Shown: one piece after another, positions 19,486 to 28,201 of the stretch
Numbering within the stretch: the first letter of the stretch is position 1
Layout: each line of letters begins with the position of its first letter
Assembly (NCBI RefSeq): GCF_000308815.1
Contig: NZ_BAFX01000005.1
Location: forward strand, 1 to 64,000
Length of the DNA stretch: 64,000 bases
Direction: 5' to 3'
From: Nocardia concava NBRC 100430
Lineage (GTDB): Bacteria > Actinomycetota > Actinomycetes > Mycobacteriales > Mycobacteriaceae
Position numbers and translations under genes: made by a program
The notes under the pieces: model-generated
Databases searched by the model: none
What the model saw: the letters and a program-made list of their open reading frames with translations, nothing else
What the model was told of the DNA's origin: nothing

Positions 19486-20375
19486 AACGTATTCACCGGC
19501 CGCAGTGCGTATTCCACGATCTCGACCACATCGTCGTCGGTGTAGGCGTGCGGCAGCGGCAGTCCCAGGCTCTCCAGCAGCCTGCGCACCTGCGCGATGG
19601 TCGGCTCGGTCGGCGGCCGCAGATCGGCGTCGCGGCTGAGCTGCACCGGTTTGGCCTGCTTGAAGCTCACCGCCAATTCGCGGGTGAAATCCGGGTATTG
19701 GGACTTGCCGCGCTCGAACAGCAGCGCCGGGGTCTTGGACCCGCGCTGGTTCATGATCACCACATTGTCGGACATGTCCCAGCGGTAGGTGGTCAGCGCC
19801 GACGACAGCCCGAGTTCGATGGTCAGGAACTCCGATTGGTGCCGGTACCAGGCGCAGGCCAGCACGGTGGCGTACGACTGCTTGCGAATCCGGTCCGTCG
19901 TCCACGGCCGGCCGTTGGCGTCGCCCTGCGGCTGCAGTGAGCTCCGGTACTGCGCGTCGGCCAGGCACAGCTGCTCGTTGCCCGGATCCAGCACCTCCAC
20001 CCGCAGATTCAGCAGGTGGCTTTCGTCACGCGCCCGCGCCAGGAAATAGGGCAGCGTCACCGCCCGCAGATAGGTTCCGGTGCCGCCCTTGTAGATCCAG
20101 TTGTCGGTCTCGCGGCGGGCCTGCGCGTGGGCCTGATCGATCTCCGCGCCGTGCAGCAGCCGCACCGCCGCCAGCTCCTGCACCAGCCGCGCGGTCCGGT
20201 TCCGATCCCGCAGCAGGGTGAGCGCGAGCAGGCCCAGGACCAGCAGGGTCGCCCCGCTCACCGGGTTCAGATTGCCGAACTTGTCGAAGGCCTCGACGAC
20301 GATCGCGACGGCCGCGACGACCAGCGTCAGGACACCGTCGATATTGAGCCGCACCCAGTTCACGAACCGTGTCAT
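19482..20375 (-). CDS. Two-TM membrane protein of unknown function
   Basis: The protein has 297 aa. Two hydrophobic segments at about 12-30 and 40-58 are followed by a charged linker and a soluble domain of about 220 residues with the segment WIYKGGTGTYLRAVTLP and a DMSDNVVIMNQRG stretch. I do not recognise the soluble domain. Probable topology is a short hairpin anchor with a cytoplasmic C-terminal domain. ATG 20375 has GGGAGGA in front. It overlaps the convergent permease gene by 4 bp and belongs to the accessory block with the TIR-NACHT gene. A role in that system is only a guess. Confidence 0.6.
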   Translation of the reverse strand: MTRFVNWVRLNIDGVLTLVVAAVAIVVEAFDKFGNLNPVSGATLLVLGLLALTLLRDRNRTARLVQELAAVRLLHGAEIDQAHAQARRETDNWIYKGGTGTYLRAVTLPYFLARARDESHLLNLRVEVLDPGNEQLCLADAQYRSSLQPQGDANGRPWTTDRIRKQSYATVLACAWYRHQSEFLTIELGLSSALTTYRWDMSDNVVIMNQRGSKTPALLFERGKSQYPDFTRELAVSFKQAKPVQLSRDADLRPPTEPTIAQVRRLLESLGLPLPHAYTDDDVVEIVEYALRPVNTF

Positions 20376-20523
20376 CCGCGGTGTCCTCCCCCGAAAGATG
20401 CACCCAGGATAGGTGCATTCCGAGGTCTGCAGCACCGGAAAACGGGTACCCCGGAGAATCCGGCGCCGCCCGATTCCGGCGTAGCATGACCGAGCGGTAA
20501 CCCGCGCAATCACAAAGGAGCAC

Positions 20524-20961
20524 ATGGTGGGACAGGTCAGCGCCTCCAGTTCGATCGTCGTGGCGGCGGATCCGAAGCGCACCCTCGACGCGATCGCGGA
20601 TTACGAGAAGGTGCGCCCGGCGATCCTCTCCTCGCACTACCGCGACTACAAGGTGGTCGAGGGCGGGCAGGGCGCGGGCACCGTCGCCGAGTGGACGCTG
20701 CAGGCCACCGAGAAGCGCTCCCGCAATGTGCACGCGGTCGTCTCGGTCTCCGATTCCATGGTGACGGAACGGGATTCGAACTCCTCCATGGTCACCGCCT
20801 GGACCGTGACCCCCTCCGGCTCCGGCTCGCTGGTCACCGTGCGCACCACCTGGAAGGGCGCGGGCGGCATCGGCGGCATCTTCGAGGGCATCTTCGCGCC
20901 GCTCGGCCTGAAGAAGATCCAGGCCGAGGTGCTCGAGAACCTGAAGAAGGAACTGGCCTAG
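20524..20961 (+). CDS. SRPBCC-fold (polyketide cyclase/START-like) protein
   Basis: The small protein has 145 aa. It has the SRPBCC pattern: an N-terminal strand (SASSSIVVAADPKRTLDAIADYEKV), a central ligand-cavity strand series and a C-terminal helix ending LENLKKELA. The fold binds hydrophobic ligands; the ligand is unknown. In mycobacteria a similar protein (Rv3718c) sits between the FAD-oxidase gene and ybaB, so this marks the return of the conserved backbone after the accessory block. ATG 20524 has AAAGGAG at 20515-20521. Confidence 0.8.
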   Translation: MVGQVSASSSIVVAADPKRTLDAIADYEKVRPAILSSHYRDYKVVEGGQGAGTVAEWTLQATEKRSRNVHAVVSVSDSMVTERDSNSSMVTAWTVTPSGSGSLVTVRTTWKGAGGIGGIFEGIFAPLGLKKIQAEVLENLKKELA

Positions 20962-20971
20962 TTCTGCCGGC

Positions 20972-21322
20972 CTAGTTCTCCTGGCCGATATCGAACAGGT
21001 TGCCCTCCGGGTCGGCCATCGTCGCCCACTTCACGCCGTATTCGTCGAAGTCCGCGATGTGCTTGGCCCCCAGGGCGACCGCCCGTTCGATCTCGTCGCT
21101 CAGCGCGCCGCCGGTCAGATCGAGGTGGACGACGTTCTTGCCGGGATTCTTGTCCGGCACCGCCACGAACATGAATGTCGGTGTGGCGGCGGCATTGTCG
21201 ATGGTCGCGAAGTGCTCGTTCGCACCCTCGTCGACGGTGCGGTCCAGCAACTGCGCGTAGAAGCCCGCCAGCGCGGCGGCATCGTGGCAGTCGAAGACGA
21301 TATTGCCGAGGGTCAGTGCCAT
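20972..21322 (-). CDS. VOC (glyoxalase/bleomycin-resistance) family protein
   Basis: The protein has 116 aa and one vicinal-oxygen-chelate unit pair: it opens LTLGNIVFDCHDAAALAGFY and ends KWATMADPEGNLFDIGQE, the usual C-terminal strand. These proteins bind a metal or sequester small toxins, and substrate is not predictable. The gene lies 27 nt downstream of the merR gene on the same strand, so it is probably co-transcribed with it and under its control. A clear AAGGAG precedes ATG 21322. Confidence 0.85.
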   Translation of the reverse strand: MALTLGNIVFDCHDAAALAGFYAQLLDRTVDEGANEHFATIDNAAATPTFMFVAVPDKNPGKNVVHLDLTGGALSDEIERAVALGAKHIADFDEYGVKWATMADPEGNLFDIGQEN

Positions 21323-21349
21323 GGTTCTCTCCTTCTGGTGTTTTCCAAC

Positions 21350-22159
21350 TCAGAGCCGGCCGATCGGCCAGCAGACTTCGGTGCGGTAGTCGTCGGGCTC
21401 GGCGTCACCGGGCCCGACCAGGTAGATCTCGCGCACGGGTTCGGTGAGCGCGGAGTCGTGTTCGGCCACATGGCTGCCCAGCGCGCCATAGGTCCGGTCG
21501 AAATCGGTGAACGGGCCCGCGTGCACGGCGATGGCGAAGCGACGGGCCGGTAGGTCCAGCACGACCCCGGCATCGAAGCGGTCCCGATGCCGCGCCTCGA
21601 TGGGCACATAGGTGACGACCTCGCCCTCGTCGTATTCGAAGAACTCGGTCGCGTAGGTCGCGCCCCCGGGCCCGGCGGGCGCCAGATCGGCGGCGGCCAG
21701 CTGCCCGTACATGGAGCCGAAGCTGTACTCGCACCATTCGCCGCAGTCGTCGCGCGTCACCTTCGTGGCCATGGCCAGCACGGGATGGCTTGTGATGGAA
21801 CGGTATTCGACCGAGATCGCCGCCGACGGCAGCAACAGCGCCTTGAGCGAGGCCACCACGTCGCGGGTGCGCACCAGCTCCGCCTCCATGCGCTCGAGGT
21901 GCGCGCGGATCGCCGCGTCCCGCGCCGCCTGGTCCGGCGCGGCCATGACCGCCTTGATCTCCGGCAGCGGCATGCTCAGCTCGCGCAGCCGTTTGATCAG
22001 ATGCGCCTGGTCCACCTGCTCGGTCGAGTAGAACCGATAGCCCGAGCTCGGATCGATCGAGACCGGCGCCAGCAGCTCGATCTCGTGGTAGTACCGGAGC
22101 GTCTTGATGGTCAGGTAGGTGAGCCGGGAGAACTCGCCGATCGGAACCGTCGCTGTCAT
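21350..22159 (-). CDS. MerR-family regulator with GyrI-like effector-binding domain
   Basis: The protein has 269 aa. Its N-terminal winged helix ([24 protein letters not shown]) and coiled coil are those of the MerR family. The C-terminal half is a GyrI/BmrR-type small-molecule-binding domain. Such regulators twist a long-spacer promoter to activate it when ligand binds. The promoter upstream of this gene (22166-22196) has a 19-bp spacer with a dyad, so autoregulation is likely, and the VOC gene follows in the same unit. The ATG is 6 nt from the -10 element, suggesting a leaderless mRNA. Confidence 0.88.
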   Translation of the reverse strand: MTATVPIGEFSRLTYLTIKTLRYYHEIELLAPVSIDPSSGYRFYSTEQVDQAHLIKRLRELSMPLPEIKAVMAAPDQAARDAAIRAHLERMEAELVRTRDVVASLKALLLPSAAISVEYRSITSHPVLAMATKVTRDDCGEWCEYSFGSMYGQLAAADLAPAGPGGATYATEFFEYDEGEVVTYVPIEARHRDRFDAGVVLDLPARRFAIAVHAGPFTDFDRTYGALGSHVAEHDSALTEPVREIYLVGPGDAEPDDYRTEVCWPIGRL

Positions 22160-22165
22160 GCCCTA

Positions 22166-22196
22166 AGCGAACACCCTCCAGCGAGGGGAGAGTCAA
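22166..22196 (-). promoter_or_regulatory. MerR-type promoter of the merR-VOC operon
   Basis: On the minus strand, TTGACT (22191-22196) and TTCGCT (22166-22171) are separated by 19 bp, the abnormal spacing of MerR-controlled promoters. The spacer has the dyad CCCTC-GCTG-GAGGG. The start codon at 22159 follows the -10 by 6 nt, which predicts a leaderless transcript. Confidence 0.6.
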
Positions 22197-22260
22197 GAAG
22201 ATCGCCGCGCCCCGCCGACTAGGCTGGGGAGCAATCACCATCCCTCAGGAAGGACGCGCC

Positions 22261-22593
22261 GTGCAGCCCGGTGAAGGTTTCGACATGCAGGCCTTGATGG
22301 CCCAGGCCCAGCAGATGCAGCAGGCCGTCATGGCCGCGCAGCAGGAGATCGCGGAATCCGAGGTCGAGGGCGAGGCCGGCGGCGGCCTGGTGCGCGCCAA
22401 GATCCGCGCCACCGGTGAGGTGCTGGCGCTGACCATCGACCCGAAGGTGGTCGATCCCGAGGACGTCGAGACGCTGCAGGATCTCATCATCGGCGCGCTC
22501 AACAACGCCATGGAGTCCGCGCAGAACCTGGCCGCCGAGCGTTTGGGCCCGCTTGCCGGTGGTTTCGGCGGCGGCGCGCTGCCCGGATTCTGA
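22261..22593 (+). CDS. ybaB: YbaB/EbfC family nucleoid-associated protein
   Basis: The protein has 110 aa and the typical glutamine-rich N-terminal helix ([20 protein letters not shown]), central strands ([21 protein letters not shown]) and a glycine-rich tail. It forms dimers that bind DNA without strict sequence preference. The GTG start has AGGAAGGA at 22248-22255. recR follows after 14 nt, the near-universal ybaB-recR pair. Confidence 0.93.
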   Translation: MQPGEGFDMQALMAQAQQMQQAVMAAQQEIAESEVEGEAGGGLVRAKIRATGEVLALTIDPKVVDPEDVETLQDLIIGALNNAMESAQNLAAERLGPLAGGFGGGALPGF

Positions 22594-22607
22594 GCGGGGC
22601 GGCGTAG

Positions 22608-23216
22608 GTGTACGAGGGTCCGGTTCAGGATCTCATCGACGAGCTGGGCAAACTGCCCGGCGTCGGCCCGAAGAGCGCGCAGCGCATCGCCTTCCACCTG
22701 TTGCAGGTAGAGCCCCCCGAGATCGACCGCCTGCAGGCGGCGCTGCAGAAGGTGCGCGACGGCGTGCGGTTCTGCGCCGTCTGCGGCACCGTCTCCGACG
22801 GTGAACTCTGCCGCATCTGCGCCGATCCGCGCCGCGACCGCACCATGATCTGCGTGGTCGAGGAGCCCAAGGATGTGCAGGCCATCGAGCGCACCCGCGA
22901 ATTCCGCGGCCGCTATCACGTACTCGGCGGCGCGCTCGATCCATTGTCGGGCATCGGCCCCGATCAGTTGCGTATTCGGGAACTGCTGACCCGCATCGGA
23001 AATCAGGACGACGGCGTGGACGTCACCGAGGTCATCATCGCCACCGATCCGAATACCGAGGGCGAGGCGACGGCCACGTATCTGGTCCGCATGCTGCGCG
23101 ACTTCCCGGGCCTGAGCGTGACGCGCCTGGCCTCGGGATTGCCGATGGGCGGCGACTTGGAATTCGCCGACGAATTGACGCTCGGGCGAGCCCTTTCCGG
23201 TCGCCGAGCGCTGTAG
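22608..23216 (+). CDS. recR: Recombination mediator RecR
   Basis: The protein has 202 aa, full length for the family. A helix-hairpin-helix occupies about 11-28 ([20 protein letters not shown]). The four-cysteine zinc finger is C56, C59, C68, C71, and a Toprim domain runs from about 79 to 175. With RecO it loads RecA on gapped DNA in the RecF pathway. It starts with GTG 22608 and is the second gene of the ybaB-recR operon. Confidence 0.95.
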   Translation: MYEGPVQDLIDELGKLPGVGPKSAQRIAFHLLQVEPPEIDRLQAALQKVRDGVRFCAVCGTVSDGELCRICADPRRDRTMICVVEEPKDVQAIERTREFRGRYHVLGGALDPLSGIGPDQLRIRELLTRIGNQDDGVDVTEVIIATDPNTEGEATATYLVRMLRDFPGLSVTRLASGLPMGGDLEFADELTLGRALSGRRAL

Positions 23217-23219
23217 CCG

Positions 23220-23411
23220 TTAAGTCCAGGTCGGCGGTGCGGGTAGCGCCGCCGGCTGGGGGCACGGAATGTGCTGAACGTTTCGGGGGATATCCGCCCC
23301 CGCGCCGCTGGCGTGTAAAGCCACCGCTATCGCGAAGGTAGCCGCTAATCCGGCCACGACTGCCAAGCCCTTGCGTAGGGTCCCCGCGCTCATGGTCGGA
23401 CGTAGCTTCAT
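23220..23411 (-). CDS. Small secreted protein of unknown function
   Basis: The protein has 63 aa. A basic N-terminus is followed by one hydrophobic segment (GLAVVAGLAATFAIAVAL) ending with ASGAGA, which looks like a Sec signal peptide. The mature part would be only about 25 residues, proline-rich with a single cysteine. ATG 23411 is preceded by GAGGAG. It converges on recR with 3 nt between. I do not recognise the family. Confidence 0.55.
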   Translation of the reverse strand: MKLRPTMSAGTLRKGLAVVAGLAATFAIAVALHASGAGADIPRNVQHIPCPQPAALPAPPTWT

Positions 23412-23571
23412 CTCTCGCTCCTCGCCTCGGTGACTAATGCGAACAAGCCCGGAAACGCCGCGTGCAATTAGCCCTGTGTCGATCAAGTGAAAGATTAGCT
23501 TTCCGACACGCGGGAATCCGTCATTGCCGGGTAGGGCGAGCCGAAATTGAAATCGGTCCGTTATTCAAGGC

Positions 23572-24213
23572 TCAGAGCGTGAGTCGCTGCCAATCGAGTG
23601 CCGCGAATCCGGAACGATCTCCGGTGGCCCAACCCCAGATCAGATCGGCGACAATTCGCGAGTCGGTCGCGGTGGCGGCGAAATGCTTATCCGCCGACCC
23701 ATCGCGGTATTCGAGGTCGTAATGGCCATCCGGATGCCGATAGGTCTGGATGTAGACCTGATCACCGGTTTCCACAATGAGATACGGACCGGGCTGTCCC
23801 AGGTTCGGAATCCATTCGTCGACCAGTTCTTTTGTCAGATACGGGAATTCGCCCGCACCGCCGTGGGTGACGGCGGCCTCGATCGATCCGGCCGGATCCA
23901 GCAGCCACGCCAGTTGCGGATCCCACACCGCGTAGCCGCGCGGAGTGGCCAGCTCGAACAACAGGTTCCGGGTGAACCCGAGCGAGTCGTAGGGCGTGGA
24001 CACGAACAGCGCGTCGCCCAGCACCGCCTCGGCGGCGGGCGCGCCCAGGAAGGCGTCGATCTCGGGCAGCTCGGCATTGCGCTTGTCGAGCTCGGCCGCG
24101 ATCTCGCCGACGACGTCGCCGGCCGGGCGGCCGTCCTGCGCCGTCAGATACGCGTCCACCGCTTCGGCGGACGCGGCGGCACCGGATGGCAGCAGAACCA
24201 GGTCGTAACTCAC
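23572..24213 (-). CDS. Hypothetical protein
   Basis: The acidic soluble protein has 213 aa, starting MSYDLVLLPSGAAASAEAVDAYL and with the aromatic-rich segment RGYAVWDPQLAWLLDPAG and a C-terminal IVADLIWGWATGDRSGF. There is no signal peptide, TM segment or catalytic motif I can name. The composition resembles SUKH/Imm-like and other small acidic proteins of actinobacteria, but that is weak. It is a single gene, 160 nt from its downstream neighbour. Confidence 0.6.
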   Translation of the reverse strand: MSYDLVLLPSGAAASAEAVDAYLTAQDGRPAGDVVGEIAAELDKRNAELPEIDAFLGAPAAEAVLGDALFVSTPYDSLGFTRNLLFELATPRGYAVWDPQLAWLLDPAGSIEAAVTHGGAGEFPYLTKELVDEWIPNLGQPGPYLIVETGDQVYIQTYRHPDGHYDLEYRDGSADKHFAATATDSRIVADLIWGWATGDRSGFAALDWQRLTL

Positions 24214-24229
24214 CCGGCCAGGCTAGTTG

Positions 24230-24448
24230 CTAGCCCGCCTGGGCCTTCCGACCGGTCTCCACCGTCGGCGCGGCGCAGGCGCAGCCGCCCGCTACATCGC
24301 CGCAGTCGGCCACGAAGATGTGCCGTGCCCGGGCGGTATCGAAACAGTCGGGTTCGGTGCACTCCACCGGACCGGTGGCATGCGCGATCAATGTCCCGTG
24401 ACAGTGGTCGAGCGCCGATTCACACTCCGGGCAATCGCTTTCGGGCAT
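24230..24448 (-). CDS. Small cysteine-rich protein
   Basis: The protein has 72 aa with many cysteines and histidines: CPEC near the start, CHGT, CTEPDCFDTARARH and a GGCACAAP tail, suggesting one or two bound zinc ions. ATG 24448 has AAGGAGG at good spacing. It is divergent from the transglutaminase/ATP-grasp operon, with a 12-bp palindrome in the shared upstream region. Function is unknown. The ARHIFVADCG segment is common to small proteins in mycolic-acid bacteria by my recollection only. Confidence 0.6.
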   Translation of the reverse strand: MPESDCPECESALDHCHGTLIAHATGPVECTEPDCFDTARARHIFVADCGDVAGGCACAAPTVETGRKAQAG

Positions 24449-24473
24449 CCCTTCCTCCTTCACCCCTCGTTAC

Positions 24474-24485
24474 GGTGATATCACC
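24474..24485 (+). promoter_or_regulatory. 12-bp perfect palindrome between divergent genes
   Basis: GGTGATATCACC lies 26 bp before the cysteine-rich gene and about 90 bp before the transglutaminase gene. Position and symmetry suit an operator shared by the two divergent transcripts. The regulator is unknown. Confidence 0.35.
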
Positions 24486-24577
24486 CGGGTGCGACAACTG
24501 TGGGAGCTCACCGCGTGTCGCCCGATCTGTCGGAAAAACGCCAGCGTGGTCTGCCCTCCGCATGGTGAACTGGACGG

Positions 24578-27500
24578 ATGGGGATCAAGGTTTCCCTCGA
24601 ACATCGCACCACCTATTCCTTCGACCGCCCCGTGCGCGTCCATCCGCACGTGGTCCGGCTGCGCCCTGCGCCGCACACGCGCACCACCATCGAGGCGTAC
24701 TCGCTGCGGGTCAGCCCGGGCAATCACTGGGTCAACTGGCAACAGGACGCGTTCGGAAACTTCCTGGCGCGCTTGATCTTCCACGAACCCACGCCGGAGC
24801 TGTCGATCGTGGTCGGGTTGATCGCCGATATGGACGCCATCAATCCGTTCGACTTCTTCGTGGAGGAGCAGGCCGAGCAGTTCCCGTTCGCCTACTCGCC
24901 GCAGCTGCTCGCCGATCTGGAGCCGTATCTGCGACCTGTGGACGAGGGCGAATCCGGGTCCGGGCCAGGTCCGTTGGTGCGCGACTGGGTGCGCCGGCAC
25001 ACCCCGCACGACCGGCCGCGCACCATCGAATTCCTGATCGCCGTGAATCAGGCGCTGCGCCAGGACGTCGCGTACACCATCCGGATGGAGCCGGGTGTGC
25101 AGACGCCCGATCACACGCTGCGCAGCGCCCTGGGCTCGTGCCGGGACTCGGCCTGGCTGCTGGTCTCCATCCTGCGCGAATTCGGCCTGGCCGCGCGCTT
25201 CGTCTCCGGGTATCTCATCCAATTGGCCCAGGACGTACCGTCTCTGGACGGACCGTCCGGCCCGCCCGCCGACTTCACCGACCTGCACGCCTGGACCGAG
25301 GTGTACCTGCCCGGCGCGGGCTGGGTCGGCCTGGACCCCACCTCCGGCCTGTTCGCGGGGGAGGGGCACATCCCGCTGGCGGCCACCCCGCACCCGGTGT
25401 CCTCGGCGCCCATCACCGGCGCCACCGACCCGGTCAACTCCACCCTGGATTTCTCCAACACGGTCCGCCGCATCCACGAGGATCCGCGAGTCACCCTGCC
25501 CTACACCGATTCCCAGTGGGAGCGCATCCGCGCCGCGGGCGCGGCCGTCGACGCCCGCACCGAGGCCGCCGGAATCGGCCTGACCATCGGCGGCGAGCCC
25601 ACCTTCGTCTCCCTCGACGACCAGACCGGTCCCGAATGGACCACCGAGGCCGACGGCCCGGCCAAACGCGAACGCGCCGCCGACCTGGCCGAACGCCTCC
25701 GCCGCATCTACGCGCCGACCGGCCTGATGCAATACCGCCAGGGCAAGTGGTATCCGGGAGAACCGTTGCCGCGCTGGGAAATCGCCATGCACTGGCGCGA
25801 CGACGGGGAGCCGCTGTGGCGGCGACCCGAACTCCTCGCGCACCCGTGGCTGTCCTTCGGAGAGGCCGTCGGTCCGACCGACCTGGCCGAGCCGGTTGCC
25901 CGAAAGCCGATACGGGACACGACAGACAGCGGCAAGGCCGTGGAAGCGCAGCCCGCCTTGATAGCGCAGACCCCGGCGGTGGCTCGGACCGTGGTGTCGG
26001 CGGAAGGACACGCGCGGCAGCGAATGAACGGGTCGCCGGGTGCTCTGGTCGACGCTCCGAGCCCGCGCGACTCGAGTAACGGAGCGGAGCCTCCGGAAGG
26101 CGACGCCGGCCCGGATCCCGTCGGCTCCGTTCCGGACTCACGGACCGCCCGCGCCGTGATCGCTCATATCGCGCGCGGATTGGGCCTGCCCGACAGTCAG
26201 GTGCGACCGGCCTACGAGGACCCGCTGCTCCGGTTGGCGGCGAAAGCCGCTGTACCGCACGGCGAGCCGGTCGCGGTCGACGAGGATATCGACATCGACC
26301 GGGATTCACCGGCGACTCGCGAGGCCCTGCTGGCACGCCTGGACACCTCCGTCGGCGAGCCCGCCGCGTACGTGCTGTCGCTGTACCGCCGCGACGACGA
26401 GGCGGGCTGGGCCAGCGCCGACTGGCGGCTGCGCCGGGGTCGAATCATGTTGACGGAGGGTGATTCTCCGGCGGGCCTGCGCCTGCCGCTGGGCTCGATC
26501 GCCTGGAACGCGCCGCCGCCGCGCCCGGAGGCCGACCCCTTCGCGCCGCGCCCGCCGCTGGAACCGGATGAGCCGCCCGCTGTGGTCGAGTCCGCCGAAC
26601 GCGCGCCGATCACCGCGCTGGTCGCCGAGGTGCGCGACGGGCGATTGTTCGTATTCCTGCCGCCCGTCGGGGAATTCGGCGCGTACTGCGATCTGGTGCG
26701 GCGGGTGGAGGAGGCGGTGGCTGCGGCCGGGCAGCCGGTCGTGTTGGAGGGGTACCCGCCACCGGCCGACGGTCGGCTGCACATGCTGTCCATCGCGCCC
26801 GATCCGGGCGTGATCGAGGTGAATGTCCAGCCCACTTCGGGTTTCGAGGAGCAGGCACGGCTGCTGGACACCCTGTACGAGCAGGCTCGGCTGGCGCGGC
26901 TGAGCACCGAATCCTTCGATGTGGACGGCACCGACCGGGGGACCGGGGGCGGCAATCACATCACGCTGGGCGGCCGCACGCCCGCGCGGTCGCCGCTGCT
27001 GCGGCGGCCGGACCTGCTGGTCTCCATGCTCACCTACTGGCAGCGGCATCCGGCGCTGTCCTATCTGTTCTCGGGCCGGTTCATCGGACCGACCTCGCAA
27101 GCGCCGCGGGTCGACGAGGGGCGCGAGGACTCGCTCTACGAATTGGAGATCGCGTTCGCGGAGATCGCGCGGCTGAGCAATTCGAGCGAGGATCCCGACG
27201 AGCACACCGCCCCGCCCTGGGCGGTCGACCGTGCGCTGCGGCACCTGCTCACCGACCTCACCGGCAACACCCATCGCGCGGAATTCTGCATCGACAAGCT
27301 GTACAGCCCGGATTCGGTCCGCGGCCGTCTCGGACTGGTCGAGTTGCGCGGGTTCGAGATGCCGCCGCACTTCCGCATGGCCATGGTGCAGTCGCTGCTG
27401 GTGCGGGCGCTGGTGCTGCGGTTCTGGGAGCAGCCCTACACCGCGCCGCTCATCCGGCACGGCGCGAATCTGCACGGGCGGTATCTGCTGCCGCATTTCA

Positions 27501-28183
27501 TCCAGGCCGATATCGCCGAGGTCGCGGCCGATCTGCGCTCGCACGGTATCGAATTCGATACCAGTTGGCTCGATCCGTTCTCGGAGTTTCGTTTTCCGCG
27601 CTTCGGCACGGTGGTACTCGGAGATATGGAAGTGGAACTGCGCGGCGCGATCGAACCGTGGAACACCCTCGGTGAACAGACCACGGCATCCGGCACCGCC
27701 CGCTACGTGGACTCCTCGGTGGAGCGCCTGCAGGTGCGGGTGACCGGGGCCGACCGCGATCGGTACGCGGTGACCTGCAACGGTTTCCCGCTGCCGCTGG
27801 TCGCGGCCGGGCGGGCCGATGTGCAGGTGGCGGGCGTGCGATATCGCGCCTGGCAGCCACCGGAATCGCTGCATCCGACGATCACCGTGGACGCGCCGCT
27901 GGTCTTCGACGTGATCGAGCTCGAGACCGGGTTGTCGCGTGGCGGCTGCACGTATCACGTGAGTCATCCCGGCGGCATGTTCTACGCCGGGCCGCCGGTG
28001 AATTCCGTGGTGGCGCAATCCCGGCGCAATCGGCGATTCGAGGCCACCGGGCACTCTCCGGGACCGGTGGATATCGCGGATCTGCGTGCCAAAATGGCTG
28101 TACAGGCAACGGACGTCGGAGCGCCCGGAATTCTCGATCTGCGCCGGGCGCGGACCGTGTGGGGCCTCGCGGGCGACCGATAG
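24578..28183 (+). CDS. Transglutaminase-like protease fused to DUF2126
   Basis: The protein has 1201 aa. Residues 1-80 are the bacterial transglutaminase N-terminal beta domain. The papain-like core has an intact triad of C188, H237 and D253. From about 330 to the end is DUF2126, starting GLTIGGEPTFVSLDD, with a variable, low-conservation insert around 440-520. These proteins are found with circularly permuted ATP-grasp and alpha-E proteins and are predicted to act in peptide ligation and its reversal or trimming. ATG 24578 gives the conserved MGIKVSLEHRTTYSFDR start. First gene of a four-gene operon; the next begins 18 nt later. Confidence 0.88.
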   Translation: MGIKVSLEHRTTYSFDRPVRVHPHVVRLRPAPHTRTTIEAYSLRVSPGNHWVNWQQDAFGNFLARLIFHEPTPELSIVVGLIADMDAINPFDFFVEEQAEQFPFAYSPQLLADLEPYLRPVDEGESGSGPGPLVRDWVRRHTPHDRPRTIEFLIAVNQALRQDVAYTIRMEPGVQTPDHTLRSALGSCRDSAWLLVSILREFGLAARFVSGYLIQLAQDVPSLDGPSGPPADFTDLHAWTEVYLPGAGWVGLDPTSGLFAGEGHIPLAATPHPVSSAPITGATDPVNSTLDFSNTVRRIHEDPRVTLPYTDSQWERIRAAGAAVDARTEAAGIGLTIGGEPTFVSLDDQTGPEWTTEADGPAKRERAADLAERLRRIYAPTGLMQYRQGKWYPGEPLPRWEIAMHWRDDGEPLWRRPELLAHPWLSFGEAVGPTDLAEPVARKPIRDTTDSGKAVEAQPALIAQTPAVARTVVSAEGHARQRMNGSPGALVDAPSPRDSSNGAEPPEGDAGPDPVGSVPDSRTARAVIAHIARGLGLPDSQVRPAYEDPLLRLAAKAAVPHGEPVAVDEDIDIDRDSPATREALLARLDTSVGEPAAYVLSLYRRDDEAGWASADWRLRRGRIMLTEGDSPAGLRLPLGSIAWNAPPPRPEADPFAPRPPLEPDEPPAVVESAERAPITALVAEVRDGRLFVFLPPVGEFGAYCDLVRRVEEAVAAAGQPVVLEGYPPPADGRLHMLSIAPDPGVIEVNVQPTSGFEEQARLLDTLYEQARLARLSTESFDVDGTDRGTGGGNHITLGGRTPARSPLLRRPDLLVSMLTYWQRHPALSYLFSGRFIGPTSQAPRVDEGREDSLYELEIAFAEIARLSNSSEDPDEHTAPPWAVDRALRHLLTDLTGNTHRAEFCIDKLYSPDSVRGRLGLVELRGFEMPPHFRMAMVQSLLVRALVLRFWEQPYTAPLIRHGANLHGRYLLPHFIQADIAEVAADLRSHGIEFDTSWLDPFSEFRFPRFGTVVLGDMEVELRGAIEPWNTLGEQTTASGTARYVDSSVERLQVRVTGADRDRYAVTCNGFPLPLVAAGRADVQVAGVRYRAWQPPESLHPTITVDAPLVFDVIELETGLSRGGCTYHVSHPGGMFYAGPPVNSVVAQSRRNRRFEATGHSPGPVDIADLRAKMAVQATDVGAPGILDLRRARTVWGLAGDR

Positions 28184-28201
28184 GCAGGCATACCCGGGGA
28201 T

